Shown: in pieces, positions 26,784 to 36,753 of the stretch
Numbering within the stretch: the first letter of the stretch is position 1
How the letters are laid out: each line of letters begins with the position of its first letter
From: Vairimorpha ceranae
Lineage: Eukaryota; Microsporidia; Nosematidae
Assembly: GCF_000988165.1 (NCBI RefSeq)
Contig: NW_020169297.1
Span: 1-64,000, forward strand
DNA length: 64,000 nt
Reading direction: 5' to 3'
The notes under the pieces: generated by a model
Databases searched by the model: none
What the model saw: the letters and a program-made list of their open reading frames with translations, nothing else
What the model was told of the DNA's origin: nothing
Position numbers and translations under genes: made by a program

Positions 26784-27788
26784 ATGGAAAATAAAACTAA
26801 TTGCTATGAATTAGACGGAACTACCATAAAGTCTACTATCGATGTGCCAGATGTATTTTCAGTGGATATTAGATCTGATATTATTGAACAGGTTCATTCT
26901 CTTGAGAGATTAAATTTGAGACAACCTTATGCTGTGTCTCCCGATGCTGGTATGCAACATTCTGCTGTTTCTTGGGGAACTGGAAGAGCTATTGCGAGAT
27001 GTCCTAGAATTGGTGGAGGTGGTTCAAGAAGATCTGGACAGGGTGCTTTCGCTAATTTCTGTAGGAAGGGTAGAATGGCACATCCTACTACCACTATGAG
27101 AAGATGGTGTAGAAAGATACCTCTTAATACTAGAAGAATAGCAATTGCTATGTCTATTGCTGCATCAGCCAGGCCTTCTTTTATTGAAGCTAGAGGACAT
27201 CGAATTGAAAATGTCAAAAATATTCCGCTAGTAGTCAGTGATAAAATTAAAGAATTAGTAAAAACTAAAGATGCCTTTGAAGTTATTAAGAATTTTAATT
27301 TAGCAGAAGAAGTAGAGAAAGTTAAAAATAGCAAATCTTTGCGTGGTACAAAAGGTAAAATGAGAAATAGAAGGTATAGAATGAGAAAAGGTCTTTTACT
27401 TATTCATGATAGTCCTGTTGAATTAAAAGCTTTTAGAAATATTCCTGGTGTGGATCAGTTAAATATCAATAAATTGAATATTTACGAACTAGCACCTGGA
27501 GGTCATGCTGGTAGGCTTATTTTATGGACTGAAAGTTCTTTTAAAAAATTAGAAAGTATGTTTGGTAAATTTAATAGTGAATCAAAACTTTTAAAGAAAT
27601 TTACATTACCCAAGAAGTTATGTACTACTGACAGCTTCAAAGATTTATACTTATCTGAAGAGGTACAAGCCATTCTTAATGAAGCTAAATATTGCCCAGA
27701 ATATAGTTCTAGAATGACTGAGGAAGAGATTGCGGAAAATGATAAATTTATCGGCATGTTCGATACTACTCAAGTTTTATCTCATTAA
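26784..27788 (+). CDS. RPL4: 60S ribosomal protein uL4 (L4/L1e)
   Basis: 334 residues. Characteristic uL4 blocks are present: [20 protein letters not shown], then [20 protein letters not shown], the internal loop that lines the exit tunnel, and [20 protein letters not shown]. The later [19 protein letters not shown] matches the eukaryotic [11 protein letters not shown] segment, and [20 protein letters not shown] matches L.LAPGGH.GRF.IWT. It is full length for a microsporidian copy; the long C-terminal extension of human L4 is absent. ATG has a GGG four bases upstream. SRP19 follows on the same strand. Confidence 0.96.
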   Translation: MENKTNCYELDGTTIKSTIDVPDVFSVDIRSDIIEQVHSLERLNLRQPYAVSPDAGMQHSAVSWGTGRAIARCPRIGGGGSRRSGQGAFANFCRKGRMAHPTTTMRRWCRKIPLNTRRIAIAMSIAASARPSFIEARGHRIENVKNIPLVVSDKIKELVKTKDAFEVIKNFNLAEEVEKVKNSKSLRGTKGKMRNRRYRMRKGLLLIHDSPVELKAFRNIPGVDQLNINKLNIYELAPGGHAGRLILWTESSFKKLESMFGKFNSESKLLKKFTLPKKLCTTDSFKDLYLSEEVQAILNEAKYCPEYSSRMTEEEIAENDKFIGMFDTTQVLSH

Positions 27789-27813
27789 ATAATTTTTATT
27801 TATTTTTACCCTT

Positions 27814-28245
27814 ATGGAGACTTTTAATAATTTCTATGTTCTATATCCTGTATACTTTGATGCAAATAAAAAAATTTCAGAAGGACGGAAATATCATAAA
27901 AATTTATGCGTCTCTTCACCTACTTTTTTAGAAATTACTAATGCGCTTAAGTATTTAGAAATTGATTGTACAGCAGAAATAGATAAAAGACATCCTAGGG
28001 ATTATTTTAGAAGTGGCAGATTTAAAATTAACAAAATGTATGGCAAGAAAAATTTGATAGAAGGACTTAGAGATACTATCATTAAAAGCAGAATAAAAAA
28101 TTCTTCTGTAAAACCTGTCCAACGCATGTCGACAGAAAAAGTACCAGAATTCATTACCACAAAAAAAGGAGAAATTATTGAAAATAAGTTAAACTTGGTG
28201 GCGAGGAAGAAAAATAAACAAAAGAAAAGTAAAAAAAATAAATAA
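27814..28245 (+). CDS. SRP19: Signal recognition particle protein SRP19/Sec65
   Basis: 143 residues. The first 65 residues fit the SRP19 fold: FYVLYPVYFDANKKISEGRK (IYPAYLN.KKTIAEGRRI), then SSPTFLEITNALKYLEIDC (NPT..EI...C..LGL) and KRHPRDYFRSGRFKI (K.YSREW...GRVRV). The C-terminus is a lysine tail. SRP19 clamps helices 6 and 8 of SRP RNA to permit SRP54 binding. ATG has CCC two bases upstream. It lies 25 bp after uL4. Confidence 0.85.
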   Translation: METFNNFYVLYPVYFDANKKISEGRKYHKNLCVSSPTFLEITNALKYLEIDCTAEIDKRHPRDYFRSGRFKINKMYGKKNLIEGLRDTIIKSRIKNSSVKPVQRMSTEKVPEFITTKKGEIIENKLNLVARKKNKQKKSKKNK

Positions 28246-28303
28246 TTTTTTAATGTTTGTTTATTTTTTATTTTTGGTTTATTATTCATTTTTTCTATGC
28301 CCC

Positions 28304-29569
28304 ATGATTAATTTACTTGACCTTAAAGAGTTATCACTTAAGAAATACATAGCCACACTTTTATTTTATACATTGGTAAATATTGTTATGTTTTCTACAT
28401 TAATAACACAATACTATGTTAAAATTACTGAACATATTTCTGTTTATTGTAATATTACAAATGTGTACAGAAAAGCATTATTTTACTCCATTATTGCAAA
28501 CATTCCTAGGATTTATTTTTTAATATTTACTGATTTGTATGGACAAGATACTTTTGTAAATGGATTTACTACTTCTTACATGTCTCTAGGAATAGGAATA
28601 ATAATTGTTTTTACACAATCAAAATCTTTTGTGCATTTCGAAAGTTTTACAAAAGATTTATTCGCATTAACAGGTGGTCTTCTAATTCAAAGCCTTTATA
28701 TCAACGAAGAAACTTATACACAAGTTCATAGAAATTTCGCTGCAATAACATTTGCTTTTTATTTTTTTTATACTTTACGATTGAGACAATTATATAGGCG
28801 CACAGAACCTGTTGTCTTACTTAATATGCCATATTGGATTCTTAAAAAAATTAACGAATATGTAACAAGACACATTTATGATTTATTGATTCTCAATTTA
28901 GATAATTTACACAAGCAGAGTTTGTATACTAGTGTACAAACTCTTATATCTCCCGCTATTAATGCTAGTGTATTTATTTTATACTTTAAGCCTTTAATAG
29001 GACCTAGAGAAAAAATTATTGCACTTTTCTTATCTTTACTTTTCGGTGTAATTTTAATGAAATCTTCCAAAAAGCAACATCTTCAGATAGTAAATTATAT
29101 TTACGGGTTATTATCAATAATGTTTTACACTGTTATTTTTACTGATAGATTTAAAATACTAATAGATTCTAAAATATGTAATAATATAAATATAAATTAC
29201 ATAAATACAGTAATAACTCCATTACTAATCGGACTACCTGAACTTTTAAATTTGTACTACCACTCTAGAAAAAACAATTCTACTATGGCGGTGTGTTCAA
29301 TTTATAATTCTATTATTTTGACATCTTTGTGTTTTAATCCAATAGAAAAGTTAATATCAAAGCGTTATTATTTAGTAAAATATAATGGGAATAAGATTAG
29401 CATATCTTTTGCCGCAATTTGTATAGCAGTTACCAATTTCAATTACGCGATGAAGAGTCAGAAGCTGAGTAAAGATTTAGGTGTTATTTTAATGATTATT
29501 TATTTTTTGTTCAATTTGACTTATATACTCGATTATAGAAAATTTATTGTGAATTCAAAAGTAAACTAA
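28304..29569 (+). CDS. Polytopic membrane protein, possible remnant cation-exchanger fold
   Basis: 421 residues with about 11-12 hydrophobic segments. The start is ATG 28304, directly preceded by CCCC; an earlier in-frame ATG at 28298 lies on the upstream side of that run. One segment (LIGLPELLNLYYHSRKNNST then VCSIYNSIILTSLCFNP) recalls the alpha-2 repeat of CAX-type Ca/H exchangers (.GN..E....A.K...d...g.a.GS..q.....P). The matching alpha-1 repeat is not visible, so transport activity cannot be claimed. Otherwise it is a hypothetical membrane protein, 58 bp behind SRP19 on the same strand. Confidence 0.55.
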   Translation: MINLLDLKELSLKKYIATLLFYTLVNIVMFSTLITQYYVKITEHISVYCNITNVYRKALFYSIIANIPRIYFLIFTDLYGQDTFVNGFTTSYMSLGIGIIIVFTQSKSFVHFESFTKDLFALTGGLLIQSLYINEETYTQVHRNFAAITFAFYFFYTLRLRQLYRRTEPVVLLNMPYWILKKINEYVTRHIYDLLILNLDNLHKQSLYTSVQTLISPAINASVFILYFKPLIGPREKIIALFLSLLFGVILMKSSKKQHLQIVNYIYGLLSIMFYTVIFTDRFKILIDSKICNNININYINTVITPLLIGLPELLNLYYHSRKNNSTMAVCSIYNSIILTSLCFNPIEKLISKRYYLVKYNGNKISISFAAICIAVTNFNYAMKSQKLSKDLGVILMIIYFLFNLTYILDYRKFIVNSKVN

Positions 29570-29747
29570 TTAATACATTGTAGTTTTAATAAAAATTTAT
29601 TACACTTAATTTATATAGTTTTTATGTATAAAAGTAAAATAATAAAATTTATTGTTTTTATTTACAAATTTATGAAAATTTTGTGTAAAAGAGAAATAAA
29701 CAGAATTGAATAAGTAATTTATCAATTATAATTTTTTATAAAAAAAT

Positions 29748-29916
29748 AATAAATTAGATACATTAATTTACAGGAAGATATTTAAGTAATTTTTACAAAA
29801 AAACAATAATTTAGACGTATAAATTTACAGAAAGATATTTAAGTAATTTTTTAAAAAAAACAATAAATTAGATACATTAATTATACAAAAATATTTAAGT
29901 AATTTTTTAAAAAATA
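29748..29916. repeat. Three imperfect 57-bp tandem repeats
   Basis: Copies at 29748-29804, 29805-29861 and 29862-29916 share the core AATAAATTAGATACATTAAT, then a purine patch, then ATATTTAAGTAATTTTT. They differ at a few positions and by small A-tract length changes. They occupy the convergent intergenic region (29570-29937) and end about 20 bp before the stop codon of the minus-strand 352-aa gene. Confidence 0.8.
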
Positions 29917-29937
29917 AATTTCCTAATATATTTATTA

Positions 29938-30996
29938 TCACACTTGTTCGATACTTTGCACTGCTAACGTATCAAATGTACTTCTTCTACAAAATAAGAT
30001 ATAAAAAATAGAAGCAATAAATGAAAGTAAGAAAATTAAAGCTATAGGAAGAGCAATAAGTATTATTATCGGTCCTGTACCTATTAACAGGCATATACCA
30101 AGTAATGTTATTAACATGCTTACATGTGCAGTTAAAACTCTTTTCCAACTGACAATCTCATCATTTTCTTCTTCTGATCCCGATTCAAGAAGAGCAAAAA
30201 AGTCATTCTGTCCCCTGTCAATTTCGAATAAAAAGTCGTCGTCTTCATCGAGCGTGTTGCGTCTGAAATAATCACGCACCTCATTTTGCATCAAAAAATC
30301 ATCATCAGTCGCGAAAAATTTAGCGTAATAAACAATTTTTTTATCGCTTGGAATTTCTTGTAATGAAACATTACTTTGGTGCTTATCTAATAAATCTTTA
30401 TGTGATATCTCATTTTCCAAATCTAATGTTAAGCTGCTGTTTATAATACTGTCATCTGTGTCTTTAGAGTGTACGTTTGTTTCAATAGATTCACTATTTT
30501 TAGACCTGAAAACAGCCGAAAAAGATCTAATCTTTTTTTTCTTTCTGTCATCACTTGTATCTTTAAAGTAATATTCTACTAAACATCTATCAATTTCTTC
30601 TAGTGTTAATTTGTAATAGTATACTTGTCCAAGTATAAAACTATTGTTTAATGGGTTTCTTACTCTCATTCTATGTAAAAGTCTTCTCTCAGTCTCAAAT
30701 CTAAATAACACTCTGTTCAGTTCTGCTGCTGCATAATAAAAATTGAAAAGTGTTGATTGATCATCTGGATCGGGAGTAGTAACCCTTGCAATAATAAAAT
30801 CCACATTCTTTTTTCTGCAATCTATTATTAAGCTTCTAAATTCTTCAAGTGTAAAAGTTTCTGTACCATTGGCATTTAATTCTTCCATTTCAGGTTCTTC
30901 TCCTGGAGTAGAATTATTGGGTGCACCAATTAATTTTACGATAGAATTAATACTTTTAGCTTTTTCGTATAGATTTTGATTCTCTGAATTTATCAT
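29938..30996 (-). CDS. Hypothetical C-terminally anchored membrane protein, 352 aa
   Basis: No family recognised. Residues about 1-285 are hydrophilic and acidic, with clusters such as LDEDDDFLFEID and SGSEEENDEI. There follow two adjacent hydrophobic segments, about residues 293-312 (MLITLLGICLLIGTGPIIIL) and 314-334 (ALPIALIFLLSFIASIFYIL), then a short basic tail. This suggests a tail-anchored or hairpin protein with most of its mass in the cytosol. No C/G run is seen before the ATG. It has serine-rich stretches and several possible basic phosphosites. It is flanked by repeats on both sides. Confidence 0.55.
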   Translation of the reverse strand: MINSENQNLYEKAKSINSIVKLIGAPNNSTPGEEPEMEELNANGTETFTLEEFRSLIIDCRKKNVDFIIARVTTPDPDDQSTLFNFYYAAAELNRVLFRFETERRLLHRMRVRNPLNNSFILGQVYYYKLTLEEIDRCLVEYYFKDTSDDRKKKKIRSFSAVFRSKNSESIETNVHSKDTDDSIINSSLTLDLENEISHKDLLDKHQSNVSLQEIPSDKKIVYYAKFFATDDDFLMQNEVRDYFRRNTLDEDDDFLFEIDRGQNDFFALLESGSEEENDEIVSWKRVLTAHVSMLITLLGICLLIGTGPIIILIALPIALIFLLSFIASIFYILFCRRSTFDTLAVQSIEQV

Positions 30997-31644
30997 TTAT
31001 TGTTTACTCACGGAAATATTTATCGTAAATGTAAACAATAATAATAACTTGTCAACAAATAATAAAAAGTTAAATATGTACAAACCAACTATCAATAAAC
31101 TTAATTTTCTATAATTTATTAATCTTAATATACATAAATAAATTAAATACAAATTTATATCCAGAAATTTAATTTGAAAAGTTTAAAGTGTATTAAACAA
31201 CTTGCTTTATTGATAATCTTTATTTTTAAATTACAACATTTGGCTTTATTAATTTAATTTAAAGATAGAATAGCTTTTGTAGAAGTTGTTTTTAAGGTGT
31301 TCTTGATACCTTCTAGCTTAGATTTATAAAACGTAAATTTTAATAACTATTAATTATCAAACTTTCAATTAAAATAAATAAAATTTATACCACAAGATGA
31401 ACATGAACGTAAAATAAAGATATTTTTCTTTATTTATGCATAAAATTAAGATGCTTTTCTTTATTTATGCATAAAATTAAGATGCTAGTTAAACGGCAAA
31501 ATAGACAAATTATGCAACATGTGCATATTCAATTTATACATAAAAATGAAGGTAGTTTAAAAATCGTATTGTTTATAAACACTTTGGTCTCTTTGACAAT
31601 CTATTGTAAAACTGTTTCAAAAACTCAACTGTTCCAGCCCTTCG
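30997..31644. other. Divergent intergenic region with a 31-bp tandem duplication
   Basis: 648 bp between the 352-aa protein and TFC4. Apart from the perfect tandem duplication at 31424-31485 it holds only AT-rich sequence. An open frame at 31467-31673 overlaps the TFC4 start and lacks a start motif. Confidence 0.5.
31424..31485. repeat. Perfect 31-bp tandem duplication
   Basis: The unit begins TTTTCTTTATTTATGCATAA and ends ATTAAGATGC. It occurs at 31424-31454 and again at 31455-31485 without a mismatch, so the duplication is recent. Confidence 0.9.
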
Positions 31645-34155
31645 ATGTCTTATCAAGAACAAGATTTTACTGACAAAGAATCAACTAATCCAAGAAAAAA
31701 TCAAAGTTTTGAAGATTGTAATAAAAGAGAAATTTTTACAAATGACAGAGAATTATTATTTGATAGTATTGAAACAAAAGGTGTTGAATTAACGAAAAAA
31801 GAAAAAAAGGAGAAAATTAGAGAAATTAGACAAATGATGATCAGTGCAAACAAATTCTTTGTAAAAAATGATAATAATTCATGCATATCAGTACTTAAAG
31901 AAATTTTAATAAAATCACCAAAAAATGCAAATGCATATTTTATGATAGGATTGGTATTTGAAGAAATGAAAGATTTAATGAAAGCATATAATTTCTTTCT
32001 TATTGCTTCACAGCTTATGAAAACCAATTATTTGCTATGGGAGAAATTATACGAGTTAAGTACAACATTAAACTTGTTGTCTGATAAAATCTATTTTATT
32101 CAGATATTGCAACGTAGACAAAATACAAAAGAATTGGTTGAAGAAAAATTACAACTGTATACAATTCTCAAATCAAAGTATAAAATTTTAGAAACAAAAA
32201 TAGAGCTTTTTTATTTTAAAGGTGTAGATTTTAACATTTTTAATATTATACGAAATGAAACTAAGCATAAATTTATGACTGCAAGATGTGCATTGTATCT
32301 TATAAAATATTTTGAAAAATATCCTGCGAATTGTGGACTAGACTTTTTACAAAATATAATTAGATTGCAATATGACACAGGATATTTATTTAAAACTAGA
32401 AATCTTATAGAAAAATATTTATTAGGAAAGGTTATTTTACCAAGGGATATTAGAATAATTTATATTATGTGTGTTTTAGTAAACAATGACCCACCAGAAA
32501 AAATTGAGTCAAGTTTTACTGATTATAATATTGATGATATAGAATTTAGAGAAGCACTTTTTGAGGCTAAAGAATCCGTTCTAAAAAATCTTAATTGTAA
32601 AGATGAGATATTTGATATTTATGAAAACAATAATGAAGAGTGTAGTAAAACTTTAGAGATAAATAGTTTACTATCATCTACAGATTTATATGAAAAATAT
32701 TCAGATATTGATATATTCATTAGGGATTTATCACAGTGGGAAAATTTTACTGAAATCGAATACATAAAAGGACTTTTAGAAATATTTCTTAAGTTAAATA
32801 TGGATGATAAGTATCTTGAAGTTTTAAATATCTTGGAAAATAAAATAGACACACTAAAAGAATATGTATACAATAGTTATGGTGACTTTTATTTTACAAA
32901 AAAAGATTTTATAAATGCACTTTTTTATTATCAAGAGACTCTAAAAATCAATCCAGATAATAATTTAATTAAAAGTAAACTATACGAAATATATAAAATT
33001 ATGGGGAATATTGATCTGGCTAACAAATTTCGTACAATTTCATCTTTGATTAATTTTGTTAATGATGTTCAAAATGATGATAAATTTAAGTTTATGTCAT
33101 CTATTGAAAAATGTAATGAAAATAGGAATATTTATTCTAAATCCAGGTTACTTTTTAGAGAAAATTTTCATGAATATAATTATGTTGTACGCCCACTTAT
33201 AAATGACTTTTTAGAAAATAGATTTTTTTTTACAAAAATTAAGAAGGTAAAACTTGACAAGGACGATGTCGACCCAAATGAAGAAATTTGTGAAGCCAAT
33301 ACACGCCTGTTAAGTCTTCACGGATTAAATATCGATGAATGGTCTGCCATTCTTTTGGAATTTATAATTTATAATATTACTCAAAGTAATTTAAAAGATG
33401 CTTCTCATCTCTTAAAAAAATCTCTTGATTGTAATATTTTTAAGAAAAAATATGAAATTTTTTTGCAATTTGTTTTTTTAACTATAAAACACGCAATTTT
33501 TTGTAATGACCTTAATCTTCTTTCTAATTGTTTTAAAAAAGTATTCAGAGTGTTTAGGGATTACAGCTGGGCAAATTTTTATTTTTATCTTCTGAACTTC
33601 TTCCCAGATTACATTTTTAAAAACAGCTATGGAAGTGTTGTTAGAAATATTAGAAGGACATTCAAAAGAAATCATGTTTTAATTTCTGGAATTAAAAAAA
33701 AGTATTCCTCTGTTTATGAATCATTAGATTTAAATTTACTATTAGGCACCTTTTTTATTCAAAATATTGCTAAAAAGTCATATAAAATTATTAATAATAT
33801 TATTCTTGATGGAAGTGTTAGAGACAGAATGACTTATTATATTATTTTAATTATAACTTATAAAAGTAGAAGGAATGATATAAAAAATGAAATGTTAAAA
33901 AAAGGTATAGAAGGATTAAAGGCATTGACATCTATGTGTAATCATGAAGAGTTGTGTAATTTATCGTATAATATTGGAGTAACATATCACTTATTTGGAT
34001 ATATTGGATTTGCCGAAAAGTATTATCTAGAGGCTTTAAAGTCTAGAAATAATGAGTTACGAAGGATGGCTAGATTAAGTCATATAATTATTTATAAAAA
34101 AAGTAATCAATATTTACTGGAAAAATTATACGCTGAAGATGAGATGCCTATATAA
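31645..34155 (+). CDS. TFC4: TFIIIC subunit TFC4 (tau131/GTF3C3), TPR protein
   Basis: 836 residues rich in tetratricopeptide helices. After an acidic N-terminus the first TPRs read SANKFFVKNDNNSCISVLKE, then KNANAYFMIGLVFEEMKDLM and AYNFFLIASQLMKTNYLLWE (about 65-130). This matches the Tfc4 signature AN..Y..G....AI......I...P....AY..L..IYE..G.......W.LAAHL....WEFW. Further TPRs occur around 415-450 (DFYFTKKDFINALFYYQETL) and at the C-terminus. TFC4 recruits TFIIIB to Pol III genes; RPC25 of Pol III is also in this window. ATG has CCC three bases before. It is convergent with the kinesin gene, 25 bp apart. Confidence 0.68.
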   Translation: MSYQEQDFTDKESTNPRKNQSFEDCNKREIFTNDRELLFDSIETKGVELTKKEKKEKIREIRQMMISANKFFVKNDNNSCISVLKEILIKSPKNANAYFMIGLVFEEMKDLMKAYNFFLIASQLMKTNYLLWEKLYELSTTLNLLSDKIYFIQILQRRQNTKELVEEKLQLYTILKSKYKILETKIELFYFKGVDFNIFNIIRNETKHKFMTARCALYLIKYFEKYPANCGLDFLQNIIRLQYDTGYLFKTRNLIEKYLLGKVILPRDIRIIYIMCVLVNNDPPEKIESSFTDYNIDDIEFREALFEAKESVLKNLNCKDEIFDIYENNNEECSKTLEINSLLSSTDLYEKYSDIDIFIRDLSQWENFTEIEYIKGLLEIFLKLNMDDKYLEVLNILENKIDTLKEYVYNSYGDFYFTKKDFINALFYYQETLKINPDNNLIKSKLYEIYKIMGNIDLANKFRTISSLINFVNDVQNDDKFKFMSSIEKCNENRNIYSKSRLLFRENFHEYNYVVRPLINDFLENRFFFTKIKKVKLDKDDVDPNEEICEANTRLLSLHGLNIDEWSAILLEFIIYNITQSNLKDASHLLKKSLDCNIFKKKYEIFLQFVFLTIKHAIFCNDLNLLSNCFKKVFRVFRDYSWANFYFYLLNFFPDYIFKNSYGSVVRNIRRTFKRNHVLISGIKKKYSSVYESLDLNLLLGTFFIQNIAKKSYKIINNIILDGSVRDRMTYYIILIITYKSRRNDIKNEMLKKGIEGLKALTSMCNHEELCNLSYNIGVTYHLFGYIGFAEKYYLEALKSRNNELRRMARLSHIIIYKKSNQYLLEKLYAEDEMPI

Positions 34156-34180
34156 AATTTGTTGTAAATTAAATATATTT

Positions 34181-35425
34181 TTAATAATTAAACATTTTTT
34201 TATATTCTTCTGTTCTTTGATCTATAAGCTCCTTGTAAGCTTTATCGCACTCTAATATTTTATTCTGTCTGAGGTTATACTCACACAATGAAATTTCTTG
34301 TTTAAGTTCTTCAAGCTCTGAAAAATATTGTAAAACTTCTCTCATGCTTTCTTTCAACTTTAAAATATTTATATTAAAATCATCAACTCCTTCCCTTTCA
34401 ATTTTACGATTACCTGTTTCAAATAATGCAATTTTAGTCTTTAACTTTTGATTTTCTTGATCGAGCGTTTTAAGCTGATTAAGTAAATCTGGTATATTTT
34501 CTGACATATTAGAATTTATAAATGCAACATTATTTATCATTTTAAGTCTGCATAAAAAGTTTAATGTATTAATCGTATCACTTTTTTGTTCTAAACAAAC
34601 ATTTCCTACAACACGTAATTTTGAATTTCCACCAAGTGAATCCTTAAGTAAAAATGTCAATTTTGAGTCTCTGTATCCAATGTGTTTATTTTTATCTTCA
34701 CTTAGTTTGTAAATAATTTGTCCTAAACAAAATAAGGATTTATTAATATTCGCTGTTTCTTTAATTTTAACATTTTCTATTTCTAAATTTTTAAGACGCT
34801 CAGATCCTGCCAGATCGACAAATGACAACTTTGATTCTTTACATATATTATTTGTTTTATTTTTAATATATAGAGTGAATATAGAATGACTTCTACTACT
34901 TTCTAAATTCATATCAGTGCTTTTAGTTTTTCGAGTTTTAATTCCCGTTTCGTAGTATAAAAGTGATGATTCATAATCTTTTGGTTTAACTATTGTTAAA
35001 TTATCAATCGTAACACTTTTAAAAGGATCTTCTCTAATATTTAAAATTTTTTTATCATCTAGTAGATCAATCATGTTTTCATTGTAAATTTCTATAAATG
35101 ATAGTTCTACTTCCATATTTAAATTATATAGAAAACACAGACATCTTTGTACAAGCCCAGGATTATTTTCTTTACCCTGGATTGTAAAAGTTTTACCACT
35201 ACCTGTTTGGCCATAAGCAAATATTGTACAGTTGTACCCTTGAACAGAACAAACTAATATATCCTCAGATATAGAATCAAACAACTCTTTCTGTGAACAT
35301 TCTACAAATACTTTATCAAATTTCATAAGTTTATCATTTATTCTAACACTGTTGCCTTTTATTATAAATTCAGCATTGTCTGTTCCTGGTTTTACTCTTA
35401 CATAAGTTTTTATGTTGTCGCTCAT
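34181..35425 (-). CDS. Kinesin with N-terminal motor, short stalk
   Basis: 414 residues. The motor covers about 1-305 with P loop GQTGSGKT (72-79), switch I NLESSRSHSIF, switch II DLAGSERL, and microtubule-side YRDSKLTFLLKDSLGGNSK. The neck-linker region follows LNFLCRLKMINNVAFIN. About residues 310-410 form a coiled coil (LLNQLKTLDQENQKLKTKIA). No cargo domain is present, so the protein is much shorter than conventional kinesins. The motor resembles N-kinesins of the kinesin-12 type, including a GLVQRCLCFLYN segment, but the subfamily cannot be fixed. ATG has CCC six bases upstream. It may serve in the spindle. Confidence 0.9.
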   Translation of the reverse strand: MSDNIKTYVRVKPGTDNAEFIIKGNSVRINDKLMKFDKVFVECSQKELFDSISEDILVCSVQGYNCTIFAYGQTGSGKTFTIQGKENNPGLVQRCLCFLYNLNMEVELSFIEIYNENMIDLLDDKKILNIREDPFKSVTIDNLTIVKPKDYESSLLYYETGIKTRKTKSTDMNLESSRSHSIFTLYIKNKTNNICKESKLSFVDLAGSERLKNLEIENVKIKETANINKSLFCLGQIIYKLSEDKNKHIGYRDSKLTFLLKDSLGGNSKLRVVGNVCLEQKSDTINTLNFLCRLKMINNVAFINSNMSENIPDLLNQLKTLDQENQKLKTKIALFETGNRKIEREGVDDFNINILKLKESMREVLQYFSELEELKQEISLCEYNLRQNKILECDKAYKELIDQRTEEYKKMFNY

Positions 35426-35889
35426 TTTTATAGGGACTTTATATCAAATAAACAAAATAACAATAAAGTGTTTTTAATTTTAATCTTTAAGAATAATTTA
35501 AGATTGTCATAAAAATAATCAATATACAATTTCTAGTTACTACACACTTCATTTAATTTTCATTATCTTAATCTTTTTATGCTAAAAAAATATTTAAATG
35601 TAAATTCTATAGAATATTTTAAACATGCATAAATATAAAAACACGGTTTATTAGTTAAAAAAATTTAACAGTGTTGTAACTAATACGGTATTTTATAAAT
35701 TAGATATTTAAAATTCAACTGTCAAACTTTTTATATATACTTTTATTTTGACTTATTTTATATTAGAAATGGCAATGCTAAAAAGATGCTATTTTTGTAA
35801 CATAAATATTGATCATTTGTATATCTTTTGAATTGTCACAAAACATTTTTCTAAGATTCCTTGCTTATAAAAAAAGTTAAATTAATGAT
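35426..35889. other. Intergenic region, no gene seen
   Basis: 464 bp between the kinesin start and the eS4 stop. It is AT-rich. A 20-codon frame at about 35769 (ATGGCAATG...) has no C/G run and no recognisable product. Confidence 0.5.
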
Positions 35890-36706
35890 TTAATTAGATT
35901 CCACCTCAGTGTTAACTATTTCTCCAAATTTAAGATTACTTTCCTCGAGTGCTGTAAGTCTCACTCCCTTTTCTTCAGGCAAACTAATAAGAAGACTATC
36001 TTCACTATCACCAATAGCAATCAGAGAGCTAATAGAAGCCTCAAACTGTTTAGATCCGAAATCTTCACAGATTAGTGATTTATCTTTTATAGTCTTAATA
36101 ATCCCTATTCTTCCAGTATTTTCTCCCGTGTAAACATAAACTATGCCTCCTTCTCTAAAAGATACATAATCTACAACAGTTCTAGTCTTTAAACAAATCT
36201 TAACTGTATTATTAATATCAATAGCAGGATTACAATATTTAAAACATGCACCATCATTAGTAAAAATGTATGGCACATTATTGTACATAGTCTTTTTATT
36301 TAATACTTTTGCAAGTTTATACTTACTTTCTTCTTCATCAATCTGGTGCAATATAAAACTCTTATCTACACCAAAAAGTACTCTGTAGTGTAAGTTTGTT
36401 TTAACAACACTTATAACATCTCCAACTCCAACAGGAAATTTTCTCTTTTCAATTACTTTACCATTAATCATAATATTCTTAGATTTCAAAATAATTTGAA
36501 TTTCCTTCCTATTATGCGCATATTCTAAAAAATACTGCAAGACATATGCCAAAGGAATACACAAGTCTTTTTTATGAGGACCACTATGAGTTCTAATAGC
36601 ATAAGTACCTATAGATTTATCTATCTTCCATGAGTCGAGTGCAACTTGTCTGTTTAAATGTTTACGAGGCCCACCAGTCTAAAATTAGAAATTTTTCACT
36701 TACCAT
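35890..36706 (-). CDS. RPS4: 40S ribosomal protein eS4, split by a 25-nt intron after the ATG
   Basis: The gene is complement(35890..36678, 36704..36706). Exon 1 is the ATG alone (36706-36704). A 25-nt intron (36703-36679) follows, and exon 2 begins ACTGGTGGGCCTCGT. The joined protein is 263 residues, the usual eS4 size, starting [12 protein letters not shown] and continuing [20 protein letters not shown], equivalent to GPKKHLKR...[37 protein letters not shown] forms the S4-type RNA-binding turn. The later [13 protein letters not shown] is the KOW-like segment, and [16 protein letters not shown] closes the domain. Without the intron the ATG would be followed by an in-frame stop. CCC lies five bases before the ATG. 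The gene is divergent from POP2 across 47 bp. Confidence 0.93.
36679..36703 (-). other. Spliceosomal intron, 25 nt
   Basis: On the minus strand the intron begins GTAAGTGAAAAATTT and ends CTAATTTTAG. It has a consensus 5' splice site, a CTAAT branch-point element within the last ten bases and a terminal AG. Position directly after the start codon in a ribosomal protein gene, tiny size and branch element fused to the 3' splice site all match the introns known from Encephalitozoon and related microsporidia. Removing it gives a full-length, family-conforming eS4. Confidence 0.9.
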
Positions 36707-36753
36707 TTTATGGGTTGAAAAAATTTGAAATTTTATGCAGAATATTTTTACCC
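36707..36753. promoter_or_regulatory. 47-bp bidirectional promoter (eS4 / POP2)
   Basis: Between the divergent ATGs at 36706 (minus) and 36754 (plus) there are 47 bp. CCC lies five bases from the eS4 ATG on the minus strand, and CCC at 36751-36753 directly abuts the POP2 ATG. Confidence 0.5.

Noticed and set aside
31467..31673. 68-codon frame beginning in the 31-bp duplication
   Set aside because: It overlaps the start of TFC4 in another frame and lacks a start motif, whereas TFC4 has CCC before its ATG and clear homology.
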